DNA of 64,000 bases from Oceanobacillus jeddahensis. GTDB taxonomy: Bacteria > Bacillota > Bacilli > Bacillales > Amphibacillaceae. The DNA lies in contig NZ_CCDM010000001.1 of the NCBI RefSeq assembly GCF_000750635.1, positions 1,550,001 to 1,614,000 of the forward strand. Direction: 5' to 3'. Under the pieces are notes generated by a model. The model saw nothing but the letters and a program-made list of their open reading frames with translations. It was not told the origin of the DNA and ran no database searches. Of the stretch, positions 1 through 11,369 are shown in pieces (within the stretch, counting starts at the first letter, position 1; each line of letters opens with the position of its first letter). Both the position numbers and the translations under genes were made by a program.

Positions 1-350
1 GCATACATTTCGTAAACAGCTTCCTCTTCAAATGTAAAACTTGCTGTATATGTGCCGTTCTCCTGATGAGTACCTTCGAATTCAACACTGTCGTCAGCAT
101 GTCCTTGTGTCCATACTTCAAATAAAACTTCATGCGCATCTTCTACAGGCTCACCGTCAAAGCTGACATGGGCAGTTAAATCAATTGTTTCCCCAACTTC
201 AACATGCTCGGGAACATCAAAATCTACTTCCAAAGCGGGTAATTCCGGTAACTCACCTTCATCTTCCTCTGATGAATCCGCTTCCCCATTTGAACAAGCA
301 GCTAAAGTAATCAGCAGAATGATCAGCATAAAAAATAATTTTTTCTTCAT
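1..350 (-). CDS. YtkA-like domain lipoprotein (partial at window edge)
   Basis: The reading frame starts with ATG at 350 on the minus strand and runs off the left edge. It begins with a lipoprotein signal peptide (MKKKLFF, hydrophobic core, lipobox LAAC), so the mature protein would be membrane-anchored by its cysteine. An acidic Glu/Asp/Ser linker follows, then a beta-rich segment (VEVGETIDLTAHVSFDGEPV, later NGTYTASFTF) typical of YtkA/FixH-like Ig-type domains. Such lipoproteins are often linked to metal or copper handling, but the function is not established. It is divergent from the FAH gene at 493. Only the N-terminal 116 residues are visible. Confidence 0.75.
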   Translation of the reverse strand, partial: MKKKLFFMLIILLITLAACSNGEADSSEEDEGELPELPALEVDFDVPEHVEVGETIDLTAHVSFDGEPVEDAHEVLFEVWTQGHADDSVEFEGTHQENGTYTASFTFEEEAVYEMY

Positions 351-492
351 TATGTATATCCCCTTTCTATAATGTTTATCCGACACCTAGTATAGCATGA
401 CTTACCCAAAGTAAGGTTGAATAAATTATGACATATCTGTTTCCTTTCCAGGGATAACTCTATTATAATAAGGAAAAGAAGGAGGAATAGAG

Positions 493-1377
493 ATGAAATT
501 AGTCGCTTATCGGAAAGAGGAAAATGAGAATTACCGTACGGGTGTGTTAACGGATTCAGAATCCATTGCAGATGTGGAAGAATTATCAAAACAGTTTGGG
601 GAGAAAACGCTTCCTGCAAATCCAGTTGATTTTTATACACATGCATTAGAATACATAGAAGAATTGCAGAAGATTCTTCAAGAAGCAAGAGGATATGAAA
701 GCCTTTCCCTTCATGATGTTCATTTGGGAATGCCTCTTGGAAAAGCAAAAAAAGTAATTTGTGTTGGTAAAAATTATCAAGAGCATGTTCATGAAATGAA
801 ATCAGATATTCCTGACTTTCCTGTTTTATTTGCTAAATTTGATAATGCCATTATTGGACCGGAGGATGAGATTTATTATCCTTCCATTACTGAAAAATTA
901 GACTATGAAGTAGAATTAACGGTCGTCATTGGAAAAACAGCTTCTAAAGTCAAAAAAGAGGATGCTTTTGACTATATTGCTGGCTATACACTTGCCAATG
1001 ATACATCAGCACGTGATTTGCAAAAACGTACACCACAATGGCTGCAAGGAAAATCATTGGATCATACAACACCTGTTGGGCCATGGGTCGTCACAAAAGA
1101 AGAAATGGATAATCCACACGCAGTAAATATCCGTTCTTATGTGAATGGAGAAGTGCGTCAGTCTTCTAATACAGAGCATCTTATCTTTGATATTCCCTTC
1201 TTAGTTAACTTTATTTCAGAAATCATGACATTGGAGCCGGGAGATATTATTTTAACAGGAACTCCGCATGGGGTAGGGTTAGCGATGGAACCATCAGGAC
1301 TGCTTCAGGCAGGGGATCGTGTGAAATTAGAGGTAGAAGGAATTGGTACGATGGAAAATCAAGTGAAGAAAGTGTAA
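493..1377 (+). CDS. Fumarylacetoacetate hydrolase (FAH) family protein, YisK-like
   Basis: A 294-residue protein with the FAH fold. An N-terminal region of about 80 residues is followed by the catalytic domain, with VGKNYQEH at 91-98, the metal-binding acidic residues E139 and E141 in DYEVEL, D170 in ANDTSARD, and the C-terminal PGDIILTGTPHGVG loop. Family members hydrolyse or decarboxylate small 2-oxo acids (acylpyruvates, oxaloacetate) with Mg2+; the exact substrate cannot be told from sequence. The start is supported by AAGGAGG just upstream, and a TATAAT at 464-469 is a likely -10. It is monocistronic between the divergent lipoprotein gene and sigL. Confidence 0.88.
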   Translation: MKLVAYRKEENENYRTGVLTDSESIADVEELSKQFGEKTLPANPVDFYTHALEYIEELQKILQEARGYESLSLHDVHLGMPLGKAKKVICVGKNYQEHVHEMKSDIPDFPVLFAKFDNAIIGPEDEIYYPSITEKLDYEVELTVVIGKTASKVKKEDAFDYIAGYTLANDTSARDLQKRTPQWLQGKSLDHTTPVGPWVVTKEEMDNPHAVNIRSYVNGEVRQSSNTEHLIFDIPFLVNFISEIMTLEPGDIILTGTPHGVGLAMEPSGLLQAGDRVKLEVEGIGTMENQVKKV

Positions 1378-1461
1378 TAATTGGATAGAAATAAACTTGA
1401 TATGTTAACAACGCTAAAATATAGTATTTTCTATTGAAACGCGTGGAGGGGGAGGGAAAGC

Positions 1462-2757
1462 ATGCAACAAAGTCTAGTGTTAAAGCAAGCATTATCCTGG
1501 AAAATGAATCAATCTCTTCACCAATCAATTGAAATTTTACAGTTATCTGGTATTGAATTATATGATTATGTGCAGAAAATTGCTGAAGAGAACCCGCTAA
1601 TTGAAGATATTCGTCCGATCGATCAACAAGTGCTAAGTCAATTTCATGGAGAGACGAATGCATTTGAAAATATGAATGCTTCCAAAAAAAATATGTACGA
1701 GCAATTAAAAGAGAATGTGTATATGCTTTCCATACCAGAGGATACTCTAAAACAAGCGGTTTTTTTTGGAATTGATTCCTTAAATGAGAATGGCTATTTA
1801 GATATTACTTTAGAGGATTGGGCGGCAAACTGCCAATTAACTATAGAGGAAACGGAGCAAGCGTTATCCTATTTGCAAGCTCTTGATCCACCAGGAATTG
1901 GAGCTAGAAATTTACAAGAGTGTATTCAGTTGCAGCTGAAAGAAATGGATTGTGATTATCCTTTTCTGGAAGATCTCTTTGAACATCATTTGGTCCTCAT
2001 TGCAGAGGAAGATGTTTCGGCTTTAGCTGAAAAGTATGCGATTACAGAAGACGAAGCCAGCAAACTGATTACGAATATGAAGCTTTGTCATCCGAATCCA
2101 GGTAAGTTATTGGAGCAGGAAGAGACGGAGTATATTATCCCGGAAGCGGCTGTTTTTAAAGAGCATGGAGAGTGGCAATTGTCTTTTTTCAATTGGTCAA
2201 GCCCTACCATTCAGATTCGGGATGATATATTACAAATGGATATGCCGAAAGAAGGAGCAGACTTTTTAAAAGAGAAGAAGAAAGAAGTAGAAATGCTGGA
2301 GCAGGCCATTCAATATCGCGGGAAAACATTGGAGCAGGTTTTACGCATTATTGTCAATAAGCAACTGTCCTTTTTTGAAGAAGGGTTAACGGCCTTAAAG
2401 CCTTTAACCCTCCAGGATATTGCAGATACTTTGGACCTCCATGTTTCTACGATTAGCCGGACGATTAGCCATAAATATCTGCAGACGGATTTTGGTATTC
2501 TCCGAGTAAAGTATCTGCTGCAGCGTGAAACACGGAAAGGAGAAGGGATTGCTCGTGTTGTGGTAAAGCAGTATGTACATCAAATTATAGCGGATGAAGA
2601 TCCGGGACATCCGCTTTCCGATGAAAAAATTCGGATGAAATTAGAAGAACTTTATCAGGTATATGTGGCAAGGAGAACCGTAATGAAATATCGGGAAGAG
2701 TTGGGTATTCTATCTTCTTCCAAGCGTAAAAGGAGAACAAACGGAAGCAATGATTAA
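1462..2757 (+). CDS. sigL: RNA polymerase sigma-54 factor
   Basis: A 431-residue sigma-54. It has the Gln/Leu-rich activator-interacting N-terminus (LHQSIEILQLSGIELYDYV), the core-binding region, the DNA-binding helix-turn-helix around 315-345 (LQDIADTLDLHVSTISRTI), and a C-terminal RpoN box ARRTVMKYRE near 403-412, one residue off the common ARRTVAKYRE. Sigma-54 directs RNA polymerase to -24/-12 promoters and needs an AAA+ activator; both are found at 18242-22366. The ribosome site GGAGGGGGAGGG lies just before ATG. The stop overlaps the next gene by 8 bases, implying co-translation. Confidence 0.97.
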   Translation: MQQSLVLKQALSWKMNQSLHQSIEILQLSGIELYDYVQKIAEENPLIEDIRPIDQQVLSQFHGETNAFENMNASKKNMYEQLKENVYMLSIPEDTLKQAVFFGIDSLNENGYLDITLEDWAANCQLTIEETEQALSYLQALDPPGIGARNLQECIQLQLKEMDCDYPFLEDLFEHHLVLIAEEDVSALAEKYAITEDEASKLITNMKLCHPNPGKLLEQEETEYIIPEAAVFKEHGEWQLSFFNWSSPTIQIRDDILQMDMPKEGADFLKEKKKEVEMLEQAIQYRGKTLEQVLRIIVNKQLSFFEEGLTALKPLTLQDIADTLDLHVSTISRTISHKYLQTDFGILRVKYLLQRETRKGEGIARVVVKQYVHQIIADEDPGHPLSDEKIRMKLEELYQVYVARRTVMKYREELGILSSSKRKRRTNGSND

Positions 2758-2977
2758 ATTTTATACGAAAACGAATTGTTTACTATGTGAAGAAGCGAAA
2801 GAATTATTAGACATGTTAAATACGGATAACATACCTGTGAAAGAAATAGATATTTATCAATCAGACACTTTACTGGAAAAATATCAATTAATTATTCCGG
2901 TCATCGCTTATAAAGATGGTGAAGTGTATGGAAATGACATAAATATAGAAAATATCAACAATTTGTTGGCTGGATAA
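2750..2977 (+). CDS. Small glutaredoxin/thioredoxin-fold protein
   Basis: A 75-residue protein with a thioredoxin-like fold. The N-terminal beta strand leads into the redox motif CLLC (residues 10-13) in KTNCLLCEEAKELLDML, and a cis-proline appears in IPVIAYKDGEVYG near 51. It belongs to the short glutaredoxin-like families common in Bacillaceae; its partner and substrate are unknown. It overlaps sigL by 8 bases and lies upstream of cggR. An intrinsic terminator follows at once, so transcription probably stops before the glycolytic operon. Confidence 0.82.
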   Translation: MIKFYTKTNCLLCEEAKELLDMLNTDNIPVKEIDIYQSDTLLEKYQLIIPVIAYKDGEVYGNDINIENINNLLAG

Positions 2978-2984
2978 AAGGGAA

Positions 2985-3031
2985 GGCATTCTTTATAAAA
3001 CGATTAAATTCGTTTTAGAGAATGTCTTTTT
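2985..3031 (+). terminator. Intrinsic terminator after sigL-glutaredoxin
   Basis: The left arm GGCATTCT...AAAACG pairs with CGTTTTAGAGAATGTC, and a run of five T follows. The T-run merges with the start of the adjacent repeat element. Confidence 0.8.
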
Positions 3032-3522
3032 ATCACGGAGAAACGCCCGTAAAATTCCCGCCTCAAAATAAAGAGCGAAAATAAATTAATTTAGGCGGGA
3101 GAGAACGGGCACTAACTCCCTGAATCACTTAGGCTAATTCAGTGGGAGAATGAAGGAAGCAGATTAAGTTCGCAACGTCTTGGGACTGGGACTGCGATTA
3201 CCAATGTTGTCAGGTTAATACGACCGCTACGGAAAAACACTACGCTTTCCGTGGGCTTGAGCTCAGCCTCCTCGAAAAAAGAAGTTCGCTTTTTTCTGCG
3301 GGGTCTTCCCTCCGCGCTTTCCCACAGGAGTCTCCGTGTTTTTCCTCCACTAGATAGTTGTTGTTATCTATCTGTAACCAATATAATATTTAAAATATTT
3401 ATTAACCTGACAACATTGAGACCTGCGATTACTCGGTCTATTAAAAACGTTGCTGCGATTACTCGTCCCATCGTAAAGAGTTGTGCGTCGAAAAACTCCC
3501 ACTGAATGAAGTTTCGTTTTAT
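3027..3522 (+). repeat. Hairpin-rich intergenic element, copy A (interrupted by a MITE)
   Basis: Copy A starts TTTTATCACGG and ends TGAATGAAGTTTCGTTTTAT. It has three modules seen in other copies. Module 1 is a long hairpin in which CGCCCGT and CCCGCCT pair with AGGCGGGAG and ACGGGC across an A/T loop. Module 2 is a CTCCCTGAATCAC/ATTCAGTGGGAG hairpin. Module 3 is a GGGACTG...GATTACTCGTCCCA region. A 215-base MITE (3203-3417) splits module 3. No plausible coding content. Confidence 0.85.
3203..3417. mobile_element. MITE with perfect 18-bp terminal inverted repeats
   Basis: The ends are AATGTTGTCAGGTTAATA (3203-3220) and its exact reverse complement (3400-3417). Inside, GGAAAAACAC near the left is complementary to GTGTTTTTCC near the right, and a smaller inverted arrangement (TTTCCGTGGG / CCCACAGGAG) lies between. 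There is no transposase, so it is a non-autonomous element of 215 bp. It sits inside repeat copy A, so it inserted later than that element. No clear target-site duplication is seen. Confidence 0.8.
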
Positions 3523-3703
3523 TGTTGTATCTATCGTTGTCGAAATAGGTGAAAATCAGTTTCTGTGTTTAACCTCACATGCAATGGGAATAGATAAACT
3601 GTATGGACTTTTATATTGTAAAAGGTCGATCCTGCATTTGCCAGGTTCCTCGCTTTTTAGACAAAATATTGGTTTATACCGCAGCATTTTTAAGAGTTTT
3701 TCT
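3523..3703. other. Intergenic stretch upstream of cggR
   Basis: Between the repeat and the cggR promoter I see no supported gene, structured RNA or repeat. Confidence 0.5.
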
Positions 3704-3731
3704 TTGCTTTTGAAATGCGTTATGTTATAAT
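3704..3731 (+). promoter_or_regulatory. cggR-gapA promoter (sigma-A, extended -10)
   Basis: TTGCTT at 3704-3709 as -35, a 16-base spacer, and TATAAT at 3726-3731 preceded by TGT (extended -10). Transcription would start near 3738, just before the CggR operator. Confidence 0.75.
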
Positions 3732-3741
3732 ACAAATGAAT

Positions 3742-3780
3742 CGGGACATAAAATAACCACATGGGACACTTTTAATCCCG
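3742..3780 (+). promoter_or_regulatory. CggR operator
   Basis: Direct-repeat-like units CGGGACATAAAATA and TGGGACACTTTTAA followed by TCCCG match the known CggR operator style (repeated CGGGAC). It lies immediately downstream of the promoter, where CggR blocks RNA polymerase when fructose-1,6-bisphosphate is low. Confidence 0.82.
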
Positions 3781-3800
3781 TATGGAGGAGAATGGTTAAA

Positions 3801-4820
3801 ATGGAATCCATCATGGCCCTACAGAGAAAAATTGTACCTGAATTGGTTAGTTTGATGCAGGAAAGGTACACGTTATTACAGCATGTACATTTACATCAGC
3901 CAATTGGAAGGCGGGCATTAGCAGAAAGTACAAATTTAACAGAACGGCATGTTCGTGGAGAAATTGATTTTCTACATGGACAGGGATTGGTCGAAATTAC
4001 TTCCAAAGGTATGTTTATAACGAATGAGGGAAAAGTAGTCTTAGATCAATTAGCTGCTTTAATTGGGGATTTGTCCCGGTTGGAAACCTTAGAAGATCAG
4101 TTAAAACGTGCTTTATCGATTGATAATGTCATTGTAGTGCCTGGTGATAGTGACCATAATCCTCAAATAAAAGTAGAGATGGGCAAAGCATGTGTCGCTC
4201 ATTTACAATCTACTTTACAAAAAAGCAATACAGTTGCCGTAACAGGTGGCAGCACGATAGCAGCTGTCGCAGATGCAATGAAGCCATTACCTGAAGGAAC
4301 AGACGTATTATTTGTTCCGGCAAGAGGCGGTATTGGGGAAAAGGTAGAAAATCAAGCATCGCGTATTGTGTCTGAGATGGCAAGAAGGTCAAATAGTCAG
4401 TACAGAATGCTTTATGTACCTGATCCAATTAGTGATTCCACATACGAGTTAATTATGCAGGAACCACATGTTATTGATGCATTATCTGTTATCAAAGATT
4501 CTAACATTGTTTTACATGGTGTTGGAGATGCTTTACGGATGGCAGAAAGAAGAAAATCTTCCCAAAAAGTAATTGATTTATTAAAATCCGAAAATGCTGT
4601 TTCAGAAGCCTTTGGCTATTACTTTGACGTGGATGGCCGCGTCGTTTATAAAGTGAAAACAGTAGGACTGCAACTGGAGGATATGGATACATCCAAACAT
4701 ATTATTACAGTTGCCGGTGGCGCGTCAAAAGGGCATGCAATTACTTCTTATTTTAAACAAGGGAAGAGCAATATGTTAATCACCGATCAAGGTGCTGCAG
4801 AAAAGATATTAAGAGGATAA
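3801..4820 (+). CDS. cggR: Central glycolytic genes regulator CggR
   Basis: A 339-residue SorC/DeoR-type repressor. The N-terminal winged helix (PIGRRALAESTNLTERHVRGEIDFL, about 37-61) binds the operator at 3742-3780, and the C-terminal sugar-phosphate domain contains VTGGSTIAAVADAM and FVPARGGIGE and ends DQGAAEKILRG. In Bacillus subtilis the protein represses gapA-eno and is released by fructose-1,6-bisphosphate. The ATG at 3801 is preferred over the ATG at 3792, because GGAGGAG (3784-3790) is 10 bases from 3801 but only one base from 3792, and the resulting N-terminus aligns with B. subtilis CggR as I recall it. First gene of the glycolytic operon. Confidence 0.95.
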   Translation: MESIMALQRKIVPELVSLMQERYTLLQHVHLHQPIGRRALAESTNLTERHVRGEIDFLHGQGLVEITSKGMFITNEGKVVLDQLAALIGDLSRLETLEDQLKRALSIDNVIVVPGDSDHNPQIKVEMGKACVAHLQSTLQKSNTVAVTGGSTIAAVADAMKPLPEGTDVLFVPARGGIGEKVENQASRIVSEMARRSNSQYRMLYVPDPISDSTYELIMQEPHVIDALSVIKDSNIVLHGVGDALRMAERRKSSQKVIDLLKSENAVSEAFGYYFDVDGRVVYKVKTVGLQLEDMDTSKHIITVAGGASKGHAITSYFKQGKSNMLITDQGAAEKILRG

Positions 4821-4826
4821 CCTCTT
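4811..4826 (+). other. Small hairpin spanning the cggR stop codon
   Basis: AAGAGG-ATAA-CCTCTT covers the end of cggR. In B. subtilis the cggR-gapA mRNA is cut near the end of cggR, leaving a stable gapA message with a 5' hairpin; this hairpin sits in the equivalent place. The role is inferred. Confidence 0.4.
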
Positions 4827-4857
4827 TATATAAATAAAAAATTCAAGAAATTCTTAG

Positions 4858-5877
<1,020 letters not shown>

Positions 5878-5925
5878 GAAAATAATTAAAACGTTCGTTG
5901 TAAGGCAAGCCTCTCCGAACGGTAT

Positions 5926-5967
5926 AAATAGAGGAGGGAGCAATTCCTCCTCTATTTTCTTTTTTTA
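5926..5967 (+). terminator. Intrinsic terminator after gapA
   Basis: AATAGAGGAGG pairs with CCTCCTCTATT around a short loop, followed by a T-rich tract. A second small inverted pair, CGTTCG/CGAACG (about 5892-5921), precedes it. Confidence 0.88.
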
Positions 5968-5992
5968 TACGATAAGAAAATATAAGAAAAAC
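5963..5992 (+). repeat. Short TAGGAAAG-type hairpin repeat, copy 1
   Basis: TTATA and TATAA arms flank a loop reading CGATAAGAAAA, followed by GAAAAAC. The same layout recurs at 41598-41629 and 50336-50364. This copy directly follows the gapA terminator T-tract. Confidence 0.5.
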
Positions 5993-6062
5993 TATCGATT
6001 TTCTATGAAGTAAGTAAATCCAAGTTTTTCTAAGGTAGAATTAGTAGTAAAGTAAGATAAAA

Positions 6063-6071
6063 TGGTATAAT
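6063..6071 (+). promoter_or_regulatory. Extended -10 promoter for pgk
   Basis: TGGTATAAT at 6063-6071, 38 bases before the pgk start and after the gapA terminator. The -35 region is poor, as is common with an extended -10. Confidence 0.6.
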
Positions 6072-6108
6072 AACAAGAGTTGTATATACCAAACTAGGAG
6101 GGATTCCG

Positions 6109-7290
6109 TTGAACAAAAAAACCATTGCTGATTTACAAGTAGAAGGCAAACGTGTATTTTGCCGTGTTGATTTTAACGTACCTTTAAAAGACGGTGAAAT
6201 TACGGACGATACACGTATTCGTGCTGCATTGCCGACGATCCGTGAGTTAACGGATAAAGGAGCAAAGCTTATTTTAGCGAGTCATTTAGGACGTCCCAAA
6301 GGAACTGTTGTAGATGAACTTCGTTTAGATCCCGTAGCAAAACACTTGAGTGAATTACTAAATAAAGAGGTTCTTAAAACGGATGAAGTCTACGGTGAAG
6401 AAGTAAATAAAGCCATCGACCAATTAAACAATGGCGATGTTTTATTAATTGAAAATGTTCGTTTTGAAGCTGGTGAAGAGAAAAATGATCCAGAGCTTGT
6501 TGATGCATTTGCTAAAATGGCAGATGTTTATGTGAATGATGCATTTGGAGCAGCACACCGTGCACATGCTTCCACAACTGGTATTGCGACAAAGCTTCCA
6601 GCTGCAGCAGGACTATTAATGGAAAAAGAAATTGAAGTTCTCGGAAAAGCATTAGAAGATCCAGCACGTCCGTTTACAGCAATTATCGGTGGAGCAAAAG
6701 TAAAAGATAAAATTAATGTAATTGATAACTTGCTTGATAAAGTGGATAACTTGATAATTGGCGGTGGCTTAGCTTATACGTTTGTTAAAGCGTTAGGTCA
6801 TGAAATCGGGAAGTCACTATTAGAAGAAGATAAAATGGATTTAGCAAAAGAATTCATGCAAAAAGCGAAAGACAAAGGCGTTAACTTTGTGTTGCCGTCA
6901 GATGTTGTCGTAGCTGATGATTTCTCAGAAGAAGCAAATACAAAAAATGTAGGTATTGATGAAATCCCTGCTGATTGGGAAGCGTTAGATATTGGCATTC
7001 AAACTCGTGAAAAGTATGCTTCTATTATAAAGGATTCTAAATTAGTTATTTGGAATGGACCAATGGGTGTGTTTGAATTAAATACATTCGCAGGCGGTAC
7101 CAAAGCAGTTGCTGATGCTGTAGCGGAAACAGAAGGATTTTCCGTTATTGGTGGAGGAGACTCCGCAGCAGCAGTTGAAAAATTCGGTCTTGCAAGTGAT
7201 ATGGACCATGTATCTACAGGTGGAGGAGCTTCCTTGGAATTTATGGAAGGGAAAGTTCTCCCGGGAGTAGACGCATTAAATGATAAATAA
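6109..7290 (+). CDS. pgk: Phosphoglycerate kinase
   Basis: A 393-residue two-domain kinase transferring phosphate from 1,3-bisphosphoglycerate to ADP. Visible motifs are CRVDFNVPL near the N-terminus, [17 protein letters not shown] in the hinge region, NGPMGVFE, and the nucleotide loop [14 protein letters not shown]. Length is normal. The start is TTG at 6109, 7 bases after AGGAGGG; no ATG nearby keeps the conserved N-terminus. Transcription probably comes from the internal promoter at 6063 as well as read-through from gapA. tpiA follows after 22 bases. Confidence 0.98.
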   Translation: MNKKTIADLQVEGKRVFCRVDFNVPLKDGEITDDTRIRAALPTIRELTDKGAKLILASHLGRPKGTVVDELRLDPVAKHLSELLNKEVLKTDEVYGEEVNKAIDQLNNGDVLLIENVRFEAGEEKNDPELVDAFAKMADVYVNDAFGAAHRAHASTTGIATKLPAAAGLLMEKEIEVLGKALEDPARPFTAIIGGAKVKDKINVIDNLLDKVDNLIIGGGLAYTFVKALGHEIGKSLLEEDKMDLAKEFMQKAKDKGVNFVLPSDVVVADDFSEEANTKNVGIDEIPADWEALDIGIQTREKYASIIKDSKLVIWNGPMGVFELNTFAGGTKAVADAVAETEGFSVIGGGDSAAAVEKFGLASDMDHVSTGGGASLEFMEGKVLPGVDALNDK

Positions 7291-7312
7291 TAAAAATAGA
7301 TGAGGTGAGCGC

Positions 7313-8068
7313 ATGCGAAAAGTAATTATTGCAGGAAACTGGAAAATGAATAAAACATTAGCAGAAGCATCTGATTTTATGGATGCAGTGATTCCAAAAG
7401 CTCCAGGCGGGAATACAGAAGCAATTGTTTGTGCACCTTTCGTACATTTACCTGCTCTTGTTGAAAAAGCAAAAGGTTCTAATGTGAAAGTTGCTGCTCA
7501 AAATATGCACTTTGAAGAATCAGGTGCTTACACTGGGGAAGTTAGTCCAACAATGTTAACTGATATCGGTGTAACACATGTTGTTATTGGACACTCCGAG
7601 CGTCGTGAATATTATGCAGAAACAGATGAATCTGTTAACCAAAAAACAAAAGCTGCCTTTGCACATGGCTTAACACCAATTGTTTGTGTAGGCGAAACGT
7701 TAGAACAACGTGAAGCAAACGAAACAATGGATGTTGTCGGCGGCCAAGTGAAAAAAGCATTAGCAGGATTATCTGATGAGCAAGTGACGCAAACCATTAT
7801 TGCTTATGAACCAATTTGGGCAATTGGAACAGGTAAAACAGCTTCCAGTGAAGATGCCAATGAAGTTTGTGCTAAAACACGTAAAGTGATTGCAGAAATT
7901 ACTTCCGGGGACATTGCTGACCAAGTCGTTATTCAATACGGTGGAAGCGTTAAGCCGGCGAACATTGATGAATTGCTTTCTCAATCAGATATTGACGGCG
8001 CATTAGTCGGCGGTGCAAGCTTAGAGCCTGAATCATTTGTTCAATTAGTGGAGGCAGGTACAAAATGA
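7313..8068 (+). CDS. tpiA: Triosephosphate isomerase
   Basis: A 251-residue TIM barrel interconverting dihydroxyacetone phosphate and glyceraldehyde-3-phosphate. It has NWKMN at 10-14, catalytic His in GHSERREY near 95, catalytic Glu in [15 protein letters not shown] near 167, and the phosphate-binding YGGSVKPAN and GALVGGASL loops. GAGGTGAG precedes the ATG. The last four bases overlap the gpmI start (ATGA), indicating translational coupling. Confidence 0.98.
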   Translation: MRKVIIAGNWKMNKTLAEASDFMDAVIPKAPGGNTEAIVCAPFVHLPALVEKAKGSNVKVAAQNMHFEESGAYTGEVSPTMLTDIGVTHVVIGHSERREYYAETDESVNQKTKAAFAHGLTPIVCVGETLEQREANETMDVVGGQVKKALAGLSDEQVTQTIIAYEPIWAIGTGKTASSEDANEVCAKTRKVIAEITSGDIADQVVIQYGGSVKPANIDELLSQSDIDGALVGGASLEPESFVQLVEAGTK

Positions 8069-9603
8069 GTCAAGATAAATTAGCTGCATTAATTATTTTG
8101 GATGGCTTTGCGATCCGCGATGAAGAAAAAGGAAATGCAGTCAAGCTAGCTAACACACCAAATTTTGACCGCTATTGGAATGCTTATGCGCATAATCAGC
8201 TGACTGCATCCGGAAATGCGGTTGGCTTACCTGAGGGGCAGATGGGTAATTCTGAAGTGGGTCACTTAAATATTGGAGCAGGCCGCATTGTTTATCAAAG
8301 TTTGACACGTGTAAATTTATCGATTGAAGAAGGCGACTTTTTCAAGGTAGAAGAACTTGTGAATGCTGTCAAACATGCGAAAGAAAAAGGTAAAGCATTG
8401 CACCTGTTCGGCCTGTTATCTGATGGCGGTGTCCACAGCCATATCAACCATCTTTTTGCTTTATTAAAAATGGCAAAACAGTATGATTTAGAAGAAGTAT
8501 ATGTACATGCATTTTTAGATGGACGTGATGTTGGTCCGCAAACTGCTGGTGAATATCTGCAGCAAACCGAGGATAAAATGAAAGAACTCGGTGTAGGTAA
8601 AATTGCAACGGTATCCGGCCGTTATTATTCCATGGACCGCGATAAGCGCTGGGATCGTGTGAAAAAAGCATATGATGCGATGGTTTATGGCGAAGGACCT
8701 TCTTATCATAGCGCTGCTGAAGTGGTGGAAGACAGCTATAAAAACGAAATCTATGATGAATTCGTAATTCCATCTGTGATTACAGATGAAAATGACAAGC
8801 CTGTTGCAACCATCCAGGACGAAGACGCGATTGTTTTCTATAATTTCCGTCCTGACCGCGCGATTCAAGTTTCCAGAACGTTTGCGAATGATGATTTTAG
8901 AGATTTTGACCGCGGCGAGAAAGCGCCAAAAGATCTTGAATTCGTGATGATGACCAATTTCAGTGAAACAGTGGATGGACATGTAGCATATAAACCAGTT
9001 AATCTGGACAATACCATTGGTGAGGTTTTAGCACAAAATAACCTGAATCAACTGCGAATTGCAGAAACGGAAAAATATCCACATGTAACGTTCTTTATGA
9101 GCGGTGGACGCGAAAAAGAATTTGACGGCGAAAAACGTATTCTGATTGATTCACCAAAAGTAGCAACGTATGATCTGCAGCCGGAAATGAGTGCTTATGA
9201 AGTAACCGATGCGTTATTAAAAGAGCTGGATGGCGGGGAGCAAAATGCGATTATCTTGAACTTTGCAAATCCGGATATGGTTGGTCATTCCGGAATGCTA
9301 CAGCCAACCATTGATGCGATTGAAGCAGTGGATGAATGCTTAGGGAAAATTGTTGATAAAATTACAGAGTTAGGTGGACATGCTATTATTACAGCGGACC
9401 ATGGTAACTCCGATGAGGTTATCACTTTAGAAGATAAACCAATGACTGCTCATACAACAAATCCAGTTCCTGTTATCGTGACAAAAGATGATGTTACATT
9501 ACGGGACAGCGGTATTCTAGCTGATTTAGCACCAACTTTATTAGATTTACTTGATGTAGAGAAACCGGAAGAAATGACTGGTTCATCGTTAATTAAAAAA
9601 TAA
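8065..9603 (+). CDS. gpmI: 2,3-bisphosphoglycerate-independent phosphoglycerate mutase
   Basis: A 512-residue Mn2+-dependent mutase converting 3- to 2-phosphoglycerate. Alkaline-phosphatase-like metal sites are visible: [14 protein letters not shown] at the N-terminus, the phosphoserine segment [18 protein letters not shown] with Ser near 62, [26 protein letters not shown] and AHTTNPVP near the C-terminus. It overlaps tpiA by 4 bases and precedes eno by 36 bases. The Mn2+ enzyme is known to be pH-sensitive in spore formers. Confidence 0.98.
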   Translation: MSQDKLAALIILDGFAIRDEEKGNAVKLANTPNFDRYWNAYAHNQLTASGNAVGLPEGQMGNSEVGHLNIGAGRIVYQSLTRVNLSIEEGDFFKVEELVNAVKHAKEKGKALHLFGLLSDGGVHSHINHLFALLKMAKQYDLEEVYVHAFLDGRDVGPQTAGEYLQQTEDKMKELGVGKIATVSGRYYSMDRDKRWDRVKKAYDAMVYGEGPSYHSAAEVVEDSYKNEIYDEFVIPSVITDENDKPVATIQDEDAIVFYNFRPDRAIQVSRTFANDDFRDFDRGEKAPKDLEFVMMTNFSETVDGHVAYKPVNLDNTIGEVLAQNNLNQLRIAETEKYPHVTFFMSGGREKEFDGEKRILIDSPKVATYDLQPEMSAYEVTDALLKELDGGEQNAIILNFANPDMVGHSGMLQPTIDAIEAVDECLGKIVDKITELGGHAIITADHGNSDEVITLEDKPMTAHTTNPVPVIVTKDDVTLRDSGILADLAPTLLDLLDVEKPEEMTGSSLIKK

Positions 9604-9636
9604 AATTTAAAATGCTACATTTAAAGGAGAGAATAA

Positions 9637-10929
<1,293 letters not shown>

Positions 10930-10950
10930 TAGATCAATTTAAAGGAAGGA

Positions 10951-10995
10951 CCCTCTGTTTACAATGATGAATTCATTGTAGGCAGGGGGTTTTTA
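10951..10995 (+). terminator. Intrinsic terminator of the glycolytic operon
   Basis: CCCTCTG...TACAATGA pairs with TTCATTGTA...CAGGGGG, followed by TTTTT. Confidence 0.88.
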
Positions 10996-11061
10996 TTGTC
11001 CTAAAAATTCGACATAGAATAAGAAGGGTATAATGTTGAAGCTTCGTATAAATGAATTTAT

Positions 11062-11184
11062 CGCAGTGTAACTGACTGGGAGTAGAGCTGAAGCTGGGGC
11101 TGCGATTACTCGCCCCACCGAAGGGATTTTGTAAGACTCTCACTTCAAGAATGGAGAAGAATCGAAAATTCTAAGTGGGAGATC
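11062..11184 (+). repeat. Diverged copy of the intergenic element (module 3 variant)
   Basis: It contains GGGGCTGCGATTACTCGCCCC, as a GGGGC...GCCCC hairpin, and later a CTCTCACTTC...AAGTGGGAGA arm pair. These match modules of copies A, C and D, but the segment is shorter and diverged. It fills most of the eno-HTH gap. Confidence 0.6.
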
Positions 11185-11225
11185 CTTGCATTTTAAAGAA
11201 AAACCACATCACTATTTGAACAATA

Positions 11226-11275
11226 AAAGAGCGGAAAATCGTAAAGATATCTTTACTTTTTCCACTCTTTTTATT
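11226..11275 (+). terminator. Long terminator-like hairpin containing a 16-bp palindrome
   Basis: GAGCGGAAAATCGTAAAGAT pairs with ATCTTTACTTTTTCCACTC and is followed by TTTTTATT. Its core is the palindrome GTAAAGATATCTTTAC (11241-11256), the same sequence as the operator-like site at 11285. Confidence 0.6.
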
Positions 11276-11284
11276 AAAATATAT

Positions 11285-11300
11285 GTAAAGATATCTTTAC
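11285..11300. promoter_or_regulatory. Palindromic operator candidate for the HTH regulator
   Basis: A perfect 16-base palindrome GTAAAGATATCTTTAC, 70 bases upstream of the small XRE regulator and repeated exactly inside the preceding hairpin. A repeated palindrome before a small HTH gene suggests autoregulation (inference). Confidence 0.55.
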
Positions 11301-11369
11301 GGTTGTTTTTATTAAGGTAAACAATCGACTTTTCAGAATTGAAATATTACGTTTTGGGAGGCGTCCGCT

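Noticed and set aside
1247..1663. 138-codon minus-strand frame between the FAH gene and sigL
   Set aside because: It overlaps the ends of two clear genes on the other strand and has no family resemblance.
3251..3505. 84-codon plus-strand frame
   Set aside because: It lies inside the MITE and repeat copy A, has no ribosome site, and its residues come from the inverted-repeat sequence.
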